Source: Burkholderiales bacterium
GTDB taxonomy: Bacteria > Pseudomonadota > Gammaproteobacteria > Burkholderiales > Burkholderiaceae
Direction: 5' to 3'
Assembly: GCA_947371645.1 (NCBI GenBank)
Contig: CANBQJ010000070.1
Location: 1 to 15,949, forward strand
DNA length: 15,949 nucleotides
Below are positions 1 to 7,240 of the stretch, one piece after another. Position 1 is the stretch's first letter; the number at the start of each line of letters is the position of its first letter. Below the pieces are notes generated by a model. The model worked only from the letters and a program-made list of their open reading frames with translations, was not told where the DNA came from and did not search any database. A program made the position numbers and the translations under genes.

Positions 1-64
1 TAGCCCTTGAGCATAGACACAGAAGCTGGAAAAGCTGTTGCGGGACCAGGCCCGCGTTTTCACA

Positions 65-178
65 ATGAATGACAGCACACAATTGATGATGGGTGAAGAC
101 GACCCCTGGTTGCTCGCCATCGACATCGACCTGCACCTGAACACCCTGATCGAGGTGATGCTGAGCGGGATCACGTAG
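65..178 (+). CDS. Possible small protein of unknown function (37 aa)
   Basis: This ATG-to-TAG frame encodes 37 residues, starting MNDSTQLMMGEDDPW and continuing with an alternating acidic and hydrophobic stretch (LLAIDIDLHLNTLIEVML). I do not recognise it. The same frame is open upstream to a stop at 14-16, so a TTG start at 38 would add nine residues (TTG KLLRDQARVFT-like sequence). No convincing Shine-Dalgarno sequence precedes the ATG. In its favour, a perfect 7-bp hairpin begins three bases after the stop codon, as expected at the end of a transcript. It could equally be the decayed 3' end of an older gene or chance. It lies upstream of the LexA box and is probably not part of the SOS operon. 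Confidence 0.3.
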   Translation: MNDSTQLMMGEDDPWLLAIDIDLHLNTLIEVMLSGIT

Positions 179-180
179 CA

Positions 181-198
181 GTTCAGCCGACGCTGAAC
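181..198 (+). terminator. Perfect 7-bp hairpin after the small ORF
   Basis: GTTCAGC and GCTGAAC form a perfect inverted repeat around a CGAC loop, beginning three bases after the TAG at 176-178. No T tract follows, so it is not a classical intrinsic terminator. It could be a transcript-end stabiliser or a protein-binding palindrome. The rest of 179-365, apart from the LexA box, shows nothing I can support. Confidence 0.3.
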
Positions 199-253
199 GA
201 CCTGGCGAGCCGGGGCACGAGGTCGGGAGGCCGGCGCGTACAATGCGCAAAAG

Positions 254-269
254 CTGTATATCCATACAG
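254..269 (+). promoter_or_regulatory. LexA (SOS) box upstream of the nuclease-helicase operon
   Basis: The sequence CTGTATATCCATACAG matches the gamma/betaproteobacterial LexA operator CTGT-N8-ACAG exactly, and the symmetry extends one base each side (GCTGTAT / ATACAGC). A TACAAT hexamer at 239-244 is a plausible -10 element, which would place the transcription start within the box, where bound LexA would block it; no good -35 is visible. The box lies about 100 bases upstream of the chosen start of the nuclease gene. An in-frame ATG at 243 lies upstream of the box and would make the operator coding sequence, which argues against that start. Confidence 0.75.
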
Positions 270-365
270 CATCCGGCGGGCGCCCCCGCTTGCCGATCCC
301 CACTCCGTCATGAACGGGCGCCTGCAGCCCACTGTGCCGACATGTGCGCCCATATCGCAAGGGTC

Positions 366-1307
366 ATGGACCCGACCAGCGTTGCCCCATGCCCGGAGGC
401 CGCTGCGGTGAATGCCAAGCCGACCCGTTCCCACGTGTCACGCCTGATGAAGATCTGGCGTTCAGCGGGTTGGCCCAGCCGCGACCCGATCGACATCGAC
501 CTGCTGGCCGCAGGCTGGGTGAGCCTGGTGGGCGATCACCCTGCGCAGGAATGCCTGCGGCTGACGGATGCGGGCATCGAGTTGCTGGCACAAAGCCGCC
601 AGGCCCATCGCCGCGCGGCCAGTGCCCATGACAGGCTGGCCTTGCGCATGGCCGACGTGTTGATCGAGTCAGGCAGGTTGGTGTGGCGGGAGCTGTCGCT
701 GCGGTCGCAAATCGAACGGGATATGCCCAGCCCATCGGTGGTGGCCACACAGGCTGGAGGCACGCAGCACTTCATGGCCAGCGAGGGCCTGTGGGCCGAT
801 GAGGGCGATGCCAGCCCCCAGGCCGCGCCCAAGCCGCAGCTCCAGTGGCGCTTGTCCCGGCCGGATTTGTTCTCCGTGCGGCGCACGAGCAACCCTGCCT
901 ACCTTCAACCCATGGTGCACGAGGTGAAGGTCAGCCGTGCCGACCTGTTTTCTGACCTGCGGCACCAAGCCAAGCGGGCGTCGTACCAAGGGCTGTGCAG
1001 CGAGTGCCATTACGTCTTCCCGGCCGGCCTGGCCGAGCCCAGAGAGCTGCCGGAAGAACTGGGCGTGTGGGTGATCCATGGCGACATCGAGACTGGCCGC
1101 CTGGAGATGCTGCGCCCGGCGCGGCATGCGCCCTGCACCATCCCGTTTGACGTGTGGATGGCCATGGCCAAGTCCACGCCCGTGCAGCGGCCGCTGGAGC
1201 GCACCCAGGCCGAGCTGGCCAACGCCGATGAGCCGCACGACCCTGCCGAGAGCACCGGCGACTCTGCGGATGCCGCGCCAGATGCGCCCCATGACCGAAG
1301 CGACTGA
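366..1307 (+). CDS. MmcB-like PD-(D/E)XK nuclease with N-terminal winged helix
   Basis: A predicted 313-residue protein. Residues 20-80 look like a winged helix: SRLMKIWRSAGWPSRD, then DLLAAGWVSL and LRLTDAGIELLAQ. Residues 160-245 carry a PD-(D/E)XK-type core: RPDLFS with Asp167, HEVKVSRADLFSDLRH with Glu186 and Lys188, then ECHYVFPAG. The EVKVSRAD segment followed by a hydrophobic strand resembles the MmcB (DUF1052) family, linked in Caulobacter to survival of mitomycin C damage. The C-terminal 40 residues are acidic and probably disordered. ATG 366 is preceded by AAGGG and lies downstream of the LexA box; ATG 342 and ATG 243 are in-frame alternatives, but 243 would run through the operator. 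The gene overlaps the helicase start by 17 bases, so the two are likely translationally coupled and SOS-induced. The nuclease fold is clear by motif; the substrate is unknown. Confidence 0.72.
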   Translation: MDPTSVAPCPEAAAVNAKPTRSHVSRLMKIWRSAGWPSRDPIDIDLLAAGWVSLVGDHPAQECLRLTDAGIELLAQSRQAHRRAASAHDRLALRMADVLIESGRLVWRELSLRSQIERDMPSPSVVATQAGGTQHFMASEGLWADEGDASPQAAPKPQLQWRLSRPDLFSVRRTSNPAYLQPMVHEVKVSRADLFSDLRHQAKRASYQGLCSECHYVFPAGLAEPRELPEELGVWVIHGDIETGRLEMLRPARHAPCTIPFDVWMAMAKSTPVQRPLERTQAELANADEPHDPAESTGDSADAAPDAPHDRSD

Positions 1308-3648
1308 GCCCCCGCGCTACCAGGTGGCCGTGCGCGCCCTGTGCGAGTTCGTGGCCAAACGGGGCGACCTGGACCTGCGCTTCACCCCCTCGCCCACCGC
1401 GCAAGAAGGCATCGCGGGCCATGCCCTGGTGGCATCGCGGCGGCCGGCGGGCTACCTCAGTGAGGTCAGCCTCAGCGGGCAGCACGGGCTGTTGACGGTC
1501 AAAGGGCGTGCCGATGGCTATGACCCTCGCCTCAACCGGCTGGAGGAAGTCAAGACCCACAAAGGCCCGCTGGAGGCCTTGCCCGACAACCACCGCGATC
1601 TGCATTGGGCACAGGCCAAGGTGTACGGCGCCTTGATGTGCCAGCAGCTGGGCCTGCCGCAGATCGAGCTGGCGCTGGTGTACTTGGACATCGGCACGCA
1701 AAAGGAGACCGTGCTCTGCGCGCTGCACCAGGCCGATGAGCTGGCCAGGCACTTCGCCCAGACCTGCGAACGCTTCGAGGCGTGGGCCGCCCAGGAGCTG
1801 GCGCACCGCCAGGCGCGCGATGCGGCGCTGCAAGCCATGCCCTTCGTGCACGAGACCTTTCGGGTGGGCCAACGCGAACTGGCTGAAGGCGTCTACAAGG
1901 CCGCAGCCACGGGGCGGTGCTTGCTGGCCCAGGCGCCCACAGGCATTGGCAAGACCATCGGCACCGTGTTCCCCATGCTCAAGGCCTGCCCGACGAAAGG
2001 GCTGGACAAGGTCTACTTCCTGACGGCCAAGACCTCGGGCCGTGCGGCCGCCCTGCAAGCCGTGTCGCGCATCAAGGCCAGCCACCCGAGCTTGCCTTTG
2101 CGCGAGCTGGAACTGCTGGCCAAAGACAAGGCCTGCGAACACCCTGAACTGGCCTGCCACGGGGAATCCTGCCCGCTGGCCAAGGGCTTTTATGACCGCT
2201 TGCCACAGGCCCGCGCGCAGGCAGTTGAAGAAGGCAGCTGGACGCAGGCCACGGTGCGCGCCGTGGCCCTGGCCAACGAGGTCTGCCCCTACTACCTCAC
2301 GCAGGAGCTGGCCCGCTGGAGCGACGTGATCGTGGGCGACTTCAACCACTACTTCGACCTCAACGCCATGCTCCATGGCCTGACGCAGCAAAGCCAGTGG
2401 CGTGTGGGCGTGCTGGTGGACGAGGCCCACAACCTGATCGAGCGGGGCCGGATGATGTACACGGCCGAGCTGGATGAGCTGAGCCTGAACGCCATTCGCC
2501 ACCATGGGCCGCTGGCGCTGAAGAAGCCGCTGGACAGGCTGCATCGGGCCTGGCGCGGGATCAACAAGGCGCAGCAAGCACAACAGGCGGAAGAGGCGCA
2601 AGCCGAGCCCGAGCAAGACGGCGATGGCCGGCCAAGACGCCCCCATGCTTCTGTTCACGGCGATCAGATGCGCGTCCTCGACGAGATCCCCACCAGCTGG
2701 CTGCAGGCCTTGCAACAGCTGTGCGCGGCCATCGGTGACCACATGGCCGAACACCCCACCGATGTCGACGCCGAACTGCAGAGTTTCTACTTCGCCTGCC
2801 TGCAGATGAGCAAGCTGGCCGACAGCTTTGGCAGCCACTCGCTGTTCGACTGGACGCCACGGAACACGGGCAAGCCGAGCTCTACCCTGTGCATCCGCAA
2901 TGTGTTGCCCGCGCCCTTCCTCCAGCCCCGGCTGGCCAACGCCCACAGCGTGACGCTGTTTTCTGCGACGCTGCAACCCACCGGCTTCTTCCACACCATG
3001 CTGGGCCTGCCGGAGAACACCGTGGCCATCGAAGTGGCGTCACCGTTCTCTGCGGAACAGCTGGACGTCAAGGTCGCACGCCACATCTCGACGCGGTACA
3101 AAGACCGGGCTCGATCGCGTGAGGCCATGACGGCCTTGATGGCGCAGCAGTTCAAGGCGCGGCCAGGCAACTACCTCGCGTTCTTCAGCAGCCACGATTA
3201 CCTGCTCGACATGGCCGCGCACTTCGAGCGGCATCACCCCGACATCCCCACGTTCATGCAGCAAAGGGGCATGAGCGAAGAGGCCCAGCACGCCTTCCTG
3301 CAGCGCATGACCCCCACCAGCCAGGGCATCGGCTTTGCCGTGCTGGGCGGCTCGTTCTCTGAAGGGGTCGATTTGCCCGGGCAGCGGCTCATCGGTGCGT
3401 TCATTGCCACGCTGGGCCTGCCGCAGGTCAATGCGGTGAACGAGCACTTCAAGCAAAGGCTGGATGAGATCGTGGGTGAAGGGTATGCCTGCACCTACAC
3501 CTACCCCGGGCTGCAGAAGGTGGTGCAGGCGGCAGGCAGGGTGATCCGGACCACCGAAGACCAAGGCGTGGTTCACCTGCTGGACGACCGCTACCTGCGT
3601 GCAGAGGTCAAGGCCTTGCTGCCGAGGTGGTGGCGCGCTGCGGTGTGA
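1291..3648 (+). CDS. Nuclease-helicase fusion: PD-(D/E)XK domain plus DinG/XPD-type Fe-S helicase
   Basis: A 785-residue protein. The N-terminal 170 residues have a RecB/Cas4-like nuclease pattern: GRADGY with Asp75, EEVKTHKG with Glu86 and Lys88, and the QAKVY motif (Gln108, Tyr112). The helicase follows: Walker A APTGIGKT at 215-222, four cysteines at 282, 289, 294 and 332 placed as the Fe-S cluster of XPD/DinG helicases, DEAH at 377-380, FSAT at 557-560, and the motif VI sequence QAAGRVIRT at 746-754. Family members are 5'-3' DNA helicases that resolve forks, R-loops or crosslink intermediates. Residues 425-455 are a charged, Gln/Ala-rich insertion without obvious fold. ATG 1291 (MTEATEPPRY) is chosen; ATG 1282 is in frame and only three codons earlier. 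It overlaps the upstream nuclease gene and is presumably transcribed from the LexA-boxed promoter. Canonical DinG lacks this nuclease domain, so I give no symbol. Confidence 0.9.
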   Translation: MTEATEPPRYQVAVRALCEFVAKRGDLDLRFTPSPTAQEGIAGHALVASRRPAGYLSEVSLSGQHGLLTVKGRADGYDPRLNRLEEVKTHKGPLEALPDNHRDLHWAQAKVYGALMCQQLGLPQIELALVYLDIGTQKETVLCALHQADELARHFAQTCERFEAWAAQELAHRQARDAALQAMPFVHETFRVGQRELAEGVYKAAATGRCLLAQAPTGIGKTIGTVFPMLKACPTKGLDKVYFLTAKTSGRAAALQAVSRIKASHPSLPLRELELLAKDKACEHPELACHGESCPLAKGFYDRLPQARAQAVEEGSWTQATVRAVALANEVCPYYLTQELARWSDVIVGDFNHYFDLNAMLHGLTQQSQWRVGVLVDEAHNLIERGRMMYTAELDELSLNAIRHHGPLALKKPLDRLHRAWRGINKAQQAQQAEEAQAEPEQDGDGRPRRPHASVHGDQMRVLDEIPTSWLQALQQLCAAIGDHMAEHPTDVDAELQSFYFACLQMSKLADSFGSHSLFDWTPRNTGKPSSTLCIRNVLPAPFLQPRLANAHSVTLFSATLQPTGFFHTMLGLPENTVAIEVASPFSAEQLDVKVARHISTRYKDRARSREAMTALMAQQFKARPGNYLAFFSSHDYLLDMAAHFERHHPDIPTFMQQRGMSEEAQHAFLQRMTPTSQGIGFAVLGGSFSEGVDLPGQRLIGAFIATLGLPQVNAVNEHFKQRLDEIVGEGYACTYTYPGLQKVVQAAGRVIRTTEDQGVVHLLDDRYLRAEVKALLPRWWRAAV

Positions 3649-3656
3649 GCCTCGAC

Positions 3657-3672
3657 GCCGTTCAGCGACGGC
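3657..3672. terminator. Weak hairpin at the convergent gene junction
   Basis: GCCGT and ACGGC pair around a TCAGCG loop. The loop contains the stop codon of the minus-strand peptidase gene, and the hairpin starts nine bases after the helicase stop. With only 13 bases between the convergent genes it could serve both directions, but there is no T tract and the stem is five base pairs. Confidence 0.2.
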
Positions 3673-5182
3673 CTCCATGCGGGCCACCCTCACTGGCATT
3701 GCGCAGCAGGCGCTCGTAGAACTGGATCATCTGCGTGTAGTTGGCCACGCTGATGCGCTCGTTGCTGCCGTGAAAGCGACCCAGATCGCCGCCAGCCGCA
3801 TGCACGGGCGAGAAGCGCAAGGTGACCTCGCTCACAGCCGCGTAGTGCCTGGCATCGGTGCCGCCCATCAACAGGCCTGGCGCCACCACCACGTCGGGCT
3901 GCAGCTCGCGCAGGCTGCGCGCCACCAGCTCAAACGCGGCCGAATGGCTTGGCGACACAGGCGAGGCCTCGCTCACCTGCGGCAGGCGTTCAACCTGCAC
4001 GTCCAGCCCGGACAGCACCTGCCTGACGTGGGCCAGCACCGCTTCACTGCTGTCGCCTGGCAGCAGCCTGAAGTTGACGCTGGCCGTGGCCACACCGGCC
4101 AGCACGTTGTCACGGTCGCCTGCCTGCATCACCGTGGCCACACCCGTGGTGCGCAACATCGCATTGGCCGATGGGGTCTTTTCCAGTTGATGGATGACCA
4201 ACGGCCCGGTCAGCCAGAGGTTGCTCAGGATCCACCGCTGCACGCCCGACACCTCGGGCGCGACCGCTTCGAACATGTCCTTGGGCACGCCTTCCAGGTG
4301 CGCGGGCATCTGCTGCGCTTCAACGCGCGTGATGGCCTCGCTCAAAATGCCAATGGCACTGCGCCGCGGCGGCATGCTGGTGTGGCCCGGCTGACCTTTG
4401 GCCGTCAGCTGAACCGTGGTGTAGCCCTTTTCGGCCACGCCGATCAGGGCCACAGGCTTGCTCACCCCCGGCACCATGCCGTGCGTGATCAGCAAGCCTT
4501 CGTCCAGCACGAGGCCCAGCTTGATGCCTTGCTGCTTGAACTGCGCGGCCATGCGTTCGGCACCATCGCTGCCCCCCAGCTCTTCGTCGGCGCCAAAGGC
4601 CAGATAGATGGTTTGCCTGGGCTTGAAGCCGGCGCGGGCCAGCACCTCAACGGCCTCCATGATGGCCATCAGGTTGCCCTTGTCGTCCCAGGCGCCACGG
4701 CCCCAGACGAAGCCCTCCTGGATCGCACCTGAAAACGGCGGGTGGGTCCAGTCGGGCTGTGTGCCTGGCGCAACCGGCACCACGTCCTGGTGCGCGAGCA
4801 GGGCCATCGGCAGCGCCTTGTCGTCGGTGCCCGGCCAGACATAGAGCAAGGCGTGTTGCCCGATCGCCTGGCGCTGCATCACCGCATGCGCAGCCGGGAA
4901 GCTGTTGACCAGCAAGCGATGCAGGTCTTCGAAAGCCTGGTCATGCGCATCCTGCGCCGACCACCATGTGGGCAGTTGCACGGCCTGGCTCAAGCGCCCT
5001 GCTGCGGCCATCGCATCGACGGGCACACCTGGCCTGGCCTTCACCGCCTGCTGCAGCGAGGCCAGCCGCCATGTGTGCCAGGCCATGAGCGCCCCCAGCG
5101 TGATGACCAGGAGCAGCAGCCCGCCCAGAAGGGGCACCACGATGCGCCCTCTCGTCAAACGACCTGAAGCTGATGAACGCAC
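3662..5182 (-). CDS. Membrane-anchored M20 family metallopeptidase (PM20D1/carboxypeptidase S type)
   Basis: A 506-residue protein. Residues 13-35 form one N-terminal transmembrane helix after a basic start (RLTRGRIVV), so the enzyme is probably anchored with its catalytic domain in the periplasm. M20 di-zinc residues are all visible: LLAHQDVVPV (His131, Asp133), GRGAWDDKG (Asp166/167), GADEELGG (Glu200/201), VLDEG (Asp227) and FHGSNERIS (His471). The dimerisation lid appears around 245-360, with KGQPGHTSMPP at its start. The long form with an N-terminal anchor matches the carboxypeptidase S/PM20D1 branch, which hydrolyses peptides or N-acyl amino acids; the substrate cannot be told here. The start is GTG at 5182, supported by AGGAAG upstream at good spacing. 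It is the last gene of the minus-strand run, 66 bases after the LysR gene. Confidence 0.9.
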   Translation of the reverse strand: MRSSASGRLTRGRIVVPLLGGLLLLVITLGALMAWHTWRLASLQQAVKARPGVPVDAMAAAGRLSQAVQLPTWWSAQDAHDQAFEDLHRLLVNSFPAAHAVMQRQAIGQHALLYVWPGTDDKALPMALLAHQDVVPVAPGTQPDWTHPPFSGAIQEGFVWGRGAWDDKGNLMAIMEAVEVLARAGFKPRQTIYLAFGADEELGGSDGAERMAAQFKQQGIKLGLVLDEGLLITHGMVPGVSKPVALIGVAEKGYTTVQLTAKGQPGHTSMPPRRSAIGILSEAITRVEAQQMPAHLEGVPKDMFEAVAPEVSGVQRWILSNLWLTGPLVIHQLEKTPSANAMLRTTGVATVMQAGDRDNVLAGVATASVNFRLLPGDSSEAVLAHVRQVLSGLDVQVERLPQVSEASPVSPSHSAAFELVARSLRELQPDVVVAPGLLMGGTDARHYAAVSEVTLRFSPVHAAGGDLGRFHGSNERISVANYTQMIQFYERLLRNASEGGPHGGRR

Positions 5183-5248
5183 GGTGAGGCTTCCTGAGCA
5201 TGGGGTGATGGGTTGCGGTGCCAGCCAAGGGCCACCGCATGGCCAAGA

Positions 5249-6163
5249 TTACTTGACCTCTATGCCATTGACCAGGCGCTTCATCAGCCGCGGTTCTCGC
5301 AGGCGCTCCAGCCACCAGTCCAGCGCCTTGCCGGTGTGTTCGCTGCGCCAGGCCACGTAGAGGGTGTTGGGCTCTCGCTGGTCTGCGGTCTGCCTTTCCA
5401 CCAGCTCGCCGTTCGCGATGAGCGACGACACCCGGTGACGCGGCAGCCACCCCACCGCCAGCCCAGCCCGTTGCGCCGCGATCTTGGCGGCCATGCTGGG
5501 CAAGGCCAGTTGCTCTTGCCCCCCATGCACGCCGTAGGTCCGCGCGCTGGCGCCTCGGGCGGTGTCGGCCACCACGGCAGCCCGGTGCTGGGCAATCGCC
5601 TCGCGCCGCAGCGGTTCCGCAGCCGATGCCAGCGGGTGTCTGGGTGCCACCGCAAAGGCCCAGTCCATGACGCCCAGCTCGAACCAGCGCAGGCCCGGCA
5701 TCGCGGGCGGCTCGTTGGTGGCGCCAATGACCAGGTCGGCGCGGCCCTCTCTGAGCGCAGCCCAGGTGCCACCGAGCACCTCATGGGTGATGCGCAGGCC
5801 CACGCCGGATTTGAGCTTGTCGAAGTCGGCAATCAGCGGCAGCAGCGTCTGAAATTCGAGCAGCTCGTCGGTGACGATGGCGAGGCGGTCTTCCCAACCG
5901 CTGGCGATCTGTCGCACCCGCGTGTTCAGACGCCCCATGTCGCTCAGCAGGCGCTCGGCCTCCTCGGCCAGCAGCTTGCCCGCAGGCGTCAGCTCCAGCC
6001 GATACCGCCTGCGGTCAAACAAGAGTGCGTCGTACCTGGTTTCCAGTTGCCGCGCGGCATGCGAGAGCGTCGATGGGGCTTTGCCCAGCTGCGCCGCCGC
6101 CTTGGACAAACTGCCGCTGGTGCGAATGGCTTGCAACATGGCGAGTTCGTCTTGGGTCAGCAT
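5249..6163 (-). CDS. LysR-family transcriptional regulator
   Basis: A 304-residue protein of usual LysR length. Residues 1-60 are the winged helix-turn-helix: MLTQDELAMLQAIRTSGSL, SKAAAQLGKAPSTLSHAARQ and LFDRRRYRLELTPAG. A linker helix follows at about 60-88, then a two-lobed periplasmic-binding-protein-like effector domain (LAIVTDELL, ADLVIGATNEPP, AGLAVGWLPRHRV). The gene lies 62 bases downstream of the SDR gene on the same strand, not divergent from it as is common for LysR genes. A TAGAAT -10-like hexamer (read on the minus strand) at 6191-6196 lacks a matching -35, so it may have its own weak promoter or be read through from the SDR gene. A LysR-style T-N11-A palindrome upstream of the SDR at 7095-7115 is a candidate target. 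The effector is unknown. Confidence 0.93.
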   Translation of the reverse strand: MLTQDELAMLQAIRTSGSLSKAAAQLGKAPSTLSHAARQLETRYDALLFDRRRYRLELTPAGKLLAEEAERLLSDMGRLNTRVRQIASGWEDRLAIVTDELLEFQTLLPLIADFDKLKSGVGLRITHEVLGGTWAALREGRADLVIGATNEPPAMPGLRWFELGVMDWAFAVAPRHPLASAAEPLRREAIAQHRAAVVADTARGASARTYGVHGGQEQLALPSMAAKIAAQRAGLAVGWLPRHRVSSLIANGELVERQTADQREPNTLYVAWRSEHTGKALDWWLERLREPRLMKRLVNGIEVK

Positions 6164-6225
6164 CTTCGGGCCCTGCCTGTGAAGGCCACGATTCTATGCA
6201 GCCTTCGCCGAGGGCCCTGGGCTGC

Positions 6226-6975
6226 TCACAGGTTGCTCATGCCCCCGTCGACGATGAGCTCGGAGCCCACGATGAAGGCCGACTCCTTGGCGGACAGGTG
6301 CAGCACGGTCGATGCGAGTTCTTCGGGAGTGCCAAAACGGCCCAGCGGGATCTGGCCCTGGATGGCGGCCGCGGTGGCGTCCAGCGTCGCGGCGTCCAGG
6401 CCCAGCTTGCCGTACAGGGGCGTTGCAATCGGGCCCGGGCTGACGACGTTGACCCGGGCGCCACGCGGCAGCAGCTCTGCCGACAGGGTCTTGGCCAGCG
6501 AGATCAGCGCGGCCTTGCTGGCGGCGTACACCGAGGAGTTGGGCATGCCGATGTGGGCGTTGATCGAGCCGTTGATGACGATGGCGGCACCGGGGCGCAG
6601 CAGGGGCGTCAGCGCCTGGATCTGGAAGTAGGGGCCCTTGACGTTGGCGTTGAAGGTCTCGTCCCACAGGGACTCGGCCACGTCGGCCAAGGGCGCGAAC
6701 CTGGCCACGCCGGCGTTGATGAAGACGGCGTCCAGCTGGATGCCCTGGTCTTGCAGCGAGGCCGCCAGGCGCTTGGCTTCTTCGACGCTGCCGGCGTCGT
6801 TGCGCAGGGCGATGGCGCCGTGGCCGATGTCGGTTTGGGCGCGGGCCAGGGCCTGCTCGTCACGGCCGGTGATGACGACGCGAGCGCCTTCGTTGGCGTA
6901 GGCCTTGGCGGCCGCCAGGCCGATGCCGCTGCTGCCGCCAGTGACGAGAACGGTTTGGTTGTGGAAGCGGTTCAT
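6226..6975 (-). CDS. Short-chain dehydrogenase/reductase (SDR)
   Basis: A 249-residue classical SDR, cytosolic and NAD(P)-dependent. The cofactor motif TGGSSGIG is at 12-19, NAG at 87-89, Asn111, and the catalytic Ser137 (NGSINAH), Tyr150 and Lys154 (YAASK); SPGPIATPL at 179-187 and the C-terminal DGGMSNL are typical. ARVVITGRDE at 31-40, with an Arg after the second strand, favours NADPH. ATG 6975 is chosen because a strong GAAGGAG (complement at 6981-6987) lies five bases upstream and the fold begins directly after it; an in-frame TTG at 7248 would add 91 residues of unrelated sequence crossing the operator. The nearest relatives are the stand-alone oxidoreductases often induced beside LysR regulators. 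The substrate is unknown; reduction of an aldehyde, ketone or quinone is the general expectation. Confidence 0.93.
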   Translation of the reverse strand: MNRFHNQTVLVTGGSSGIGLAAAKAYANEGARVVITGRDEQALARAQTDIGHGAIALRNDAGSVEEAKRLAASLQDQGIQLDAVFINAGVARFAPLADVAESLWDETFNANVKGPYFQIQALTPLLRPGAAIVINGSINAHIGMPNSSVYAASKAALISLAKTLSAELLPRGARVNVVSPGPIATPLYGKLGLDAATLDATAAAIQGQIPLGRFGTPEELASTVLHLSAKESAFIVGSELIVDGGMSNL

Positions 6976-7094
6976 GGTGACTCCTTCGGGGTGGGTTGCG
7001 GGCGGGGCGGCGAGAACGTTTTGTCTTGTTGCCGTCGCCGTGACTGAATATTCGTCGAACGTCGGCGCAAAGCCATGCCATCTGCTCGATGCAA

Positions 7095-7115
7095 ACGTTC
7101 GATGTGATCGAACGT
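7095..7115. promoter_or_regulatory. Palindromic operator in the divergent SDR / peroxidase region
   Basis: ACGTTCGAT and ATCGAACGT are perfect 9-base inverted arms around GTG. The core TTCGATGTGATCGAA contains a T-N11-A arrangement, as in LysR-type sites, although TetR-type repressors use similar palindromes. A second copy of the half-site with flank, TCGAACGTC, lies at 7055-7063, and GAACGTT recurs near 7013. The site is 120 bases upstream of the SDR start and about 125 bases upstream of the rightward start, so it could control either or both. The neighbouring LysR product is the obvious candidate ligand, by inference only. Confidence 0.6.
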
Positions 7116-7160
7116 CTTGGCGGCTGTGATTTCCCCCGGTCCCAGTCGATGAACTAGGGA

Positions 7161-7188
7161 TTGCCATCCGCCACCCTCTGACTACGAT
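7161..7188 (+). promoter_or_regulatory. Candidate sigma70 promoter for the peroxidase operon
   Basis: TTGCCA at 7161-7166 (five of six matches to the -35 consensus) and TACGAT at 7183-7188 (four of six matches to the -10) are separated by 16 bases. Transcription would begin near 7195, leaving a leader of about 45 bases before the TTG start at 7241. The palindrome at 7095-7115 lies about 45 bases upstream of the -35, a normal activator position. Confidence 0.45.
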
Positions 7189-7240
7189 GCAAGCGCTTTG
7201 ATGACCCGTCCCCGCAGAACCCACGCTTTGGAGTCCAACG

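Noticed and set aside
243..365. Upstream extension of the MmcB-like protein to ATG 243
   Set aside because: The added 41 residues contain the LexA box, would start upstream of the operator, and look like low-quality Cys/Arg/Ala sequence rather than a domain.
931..2994. Long minus-strand frame of 687 codons opposite the helicase
   Set aside because: Antisense shadow of a G+C-rich gene: His/Arg/Gln/Leu-heavy, no domain, and the + strand carries complete helicase motifs.
3599..4732. Plus-strand frame opposite the M20 gene
   Set aside because: His/Arg/Gln-rich composition without motifs; the minus strand encodes the full M20 active site.
6168..6219. Direct repeats GGGCCCTG upstream of the LysR gene
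   Set aside because: Short G+C palindromic words are expected often in this composition, and there is no supporting arrangement.
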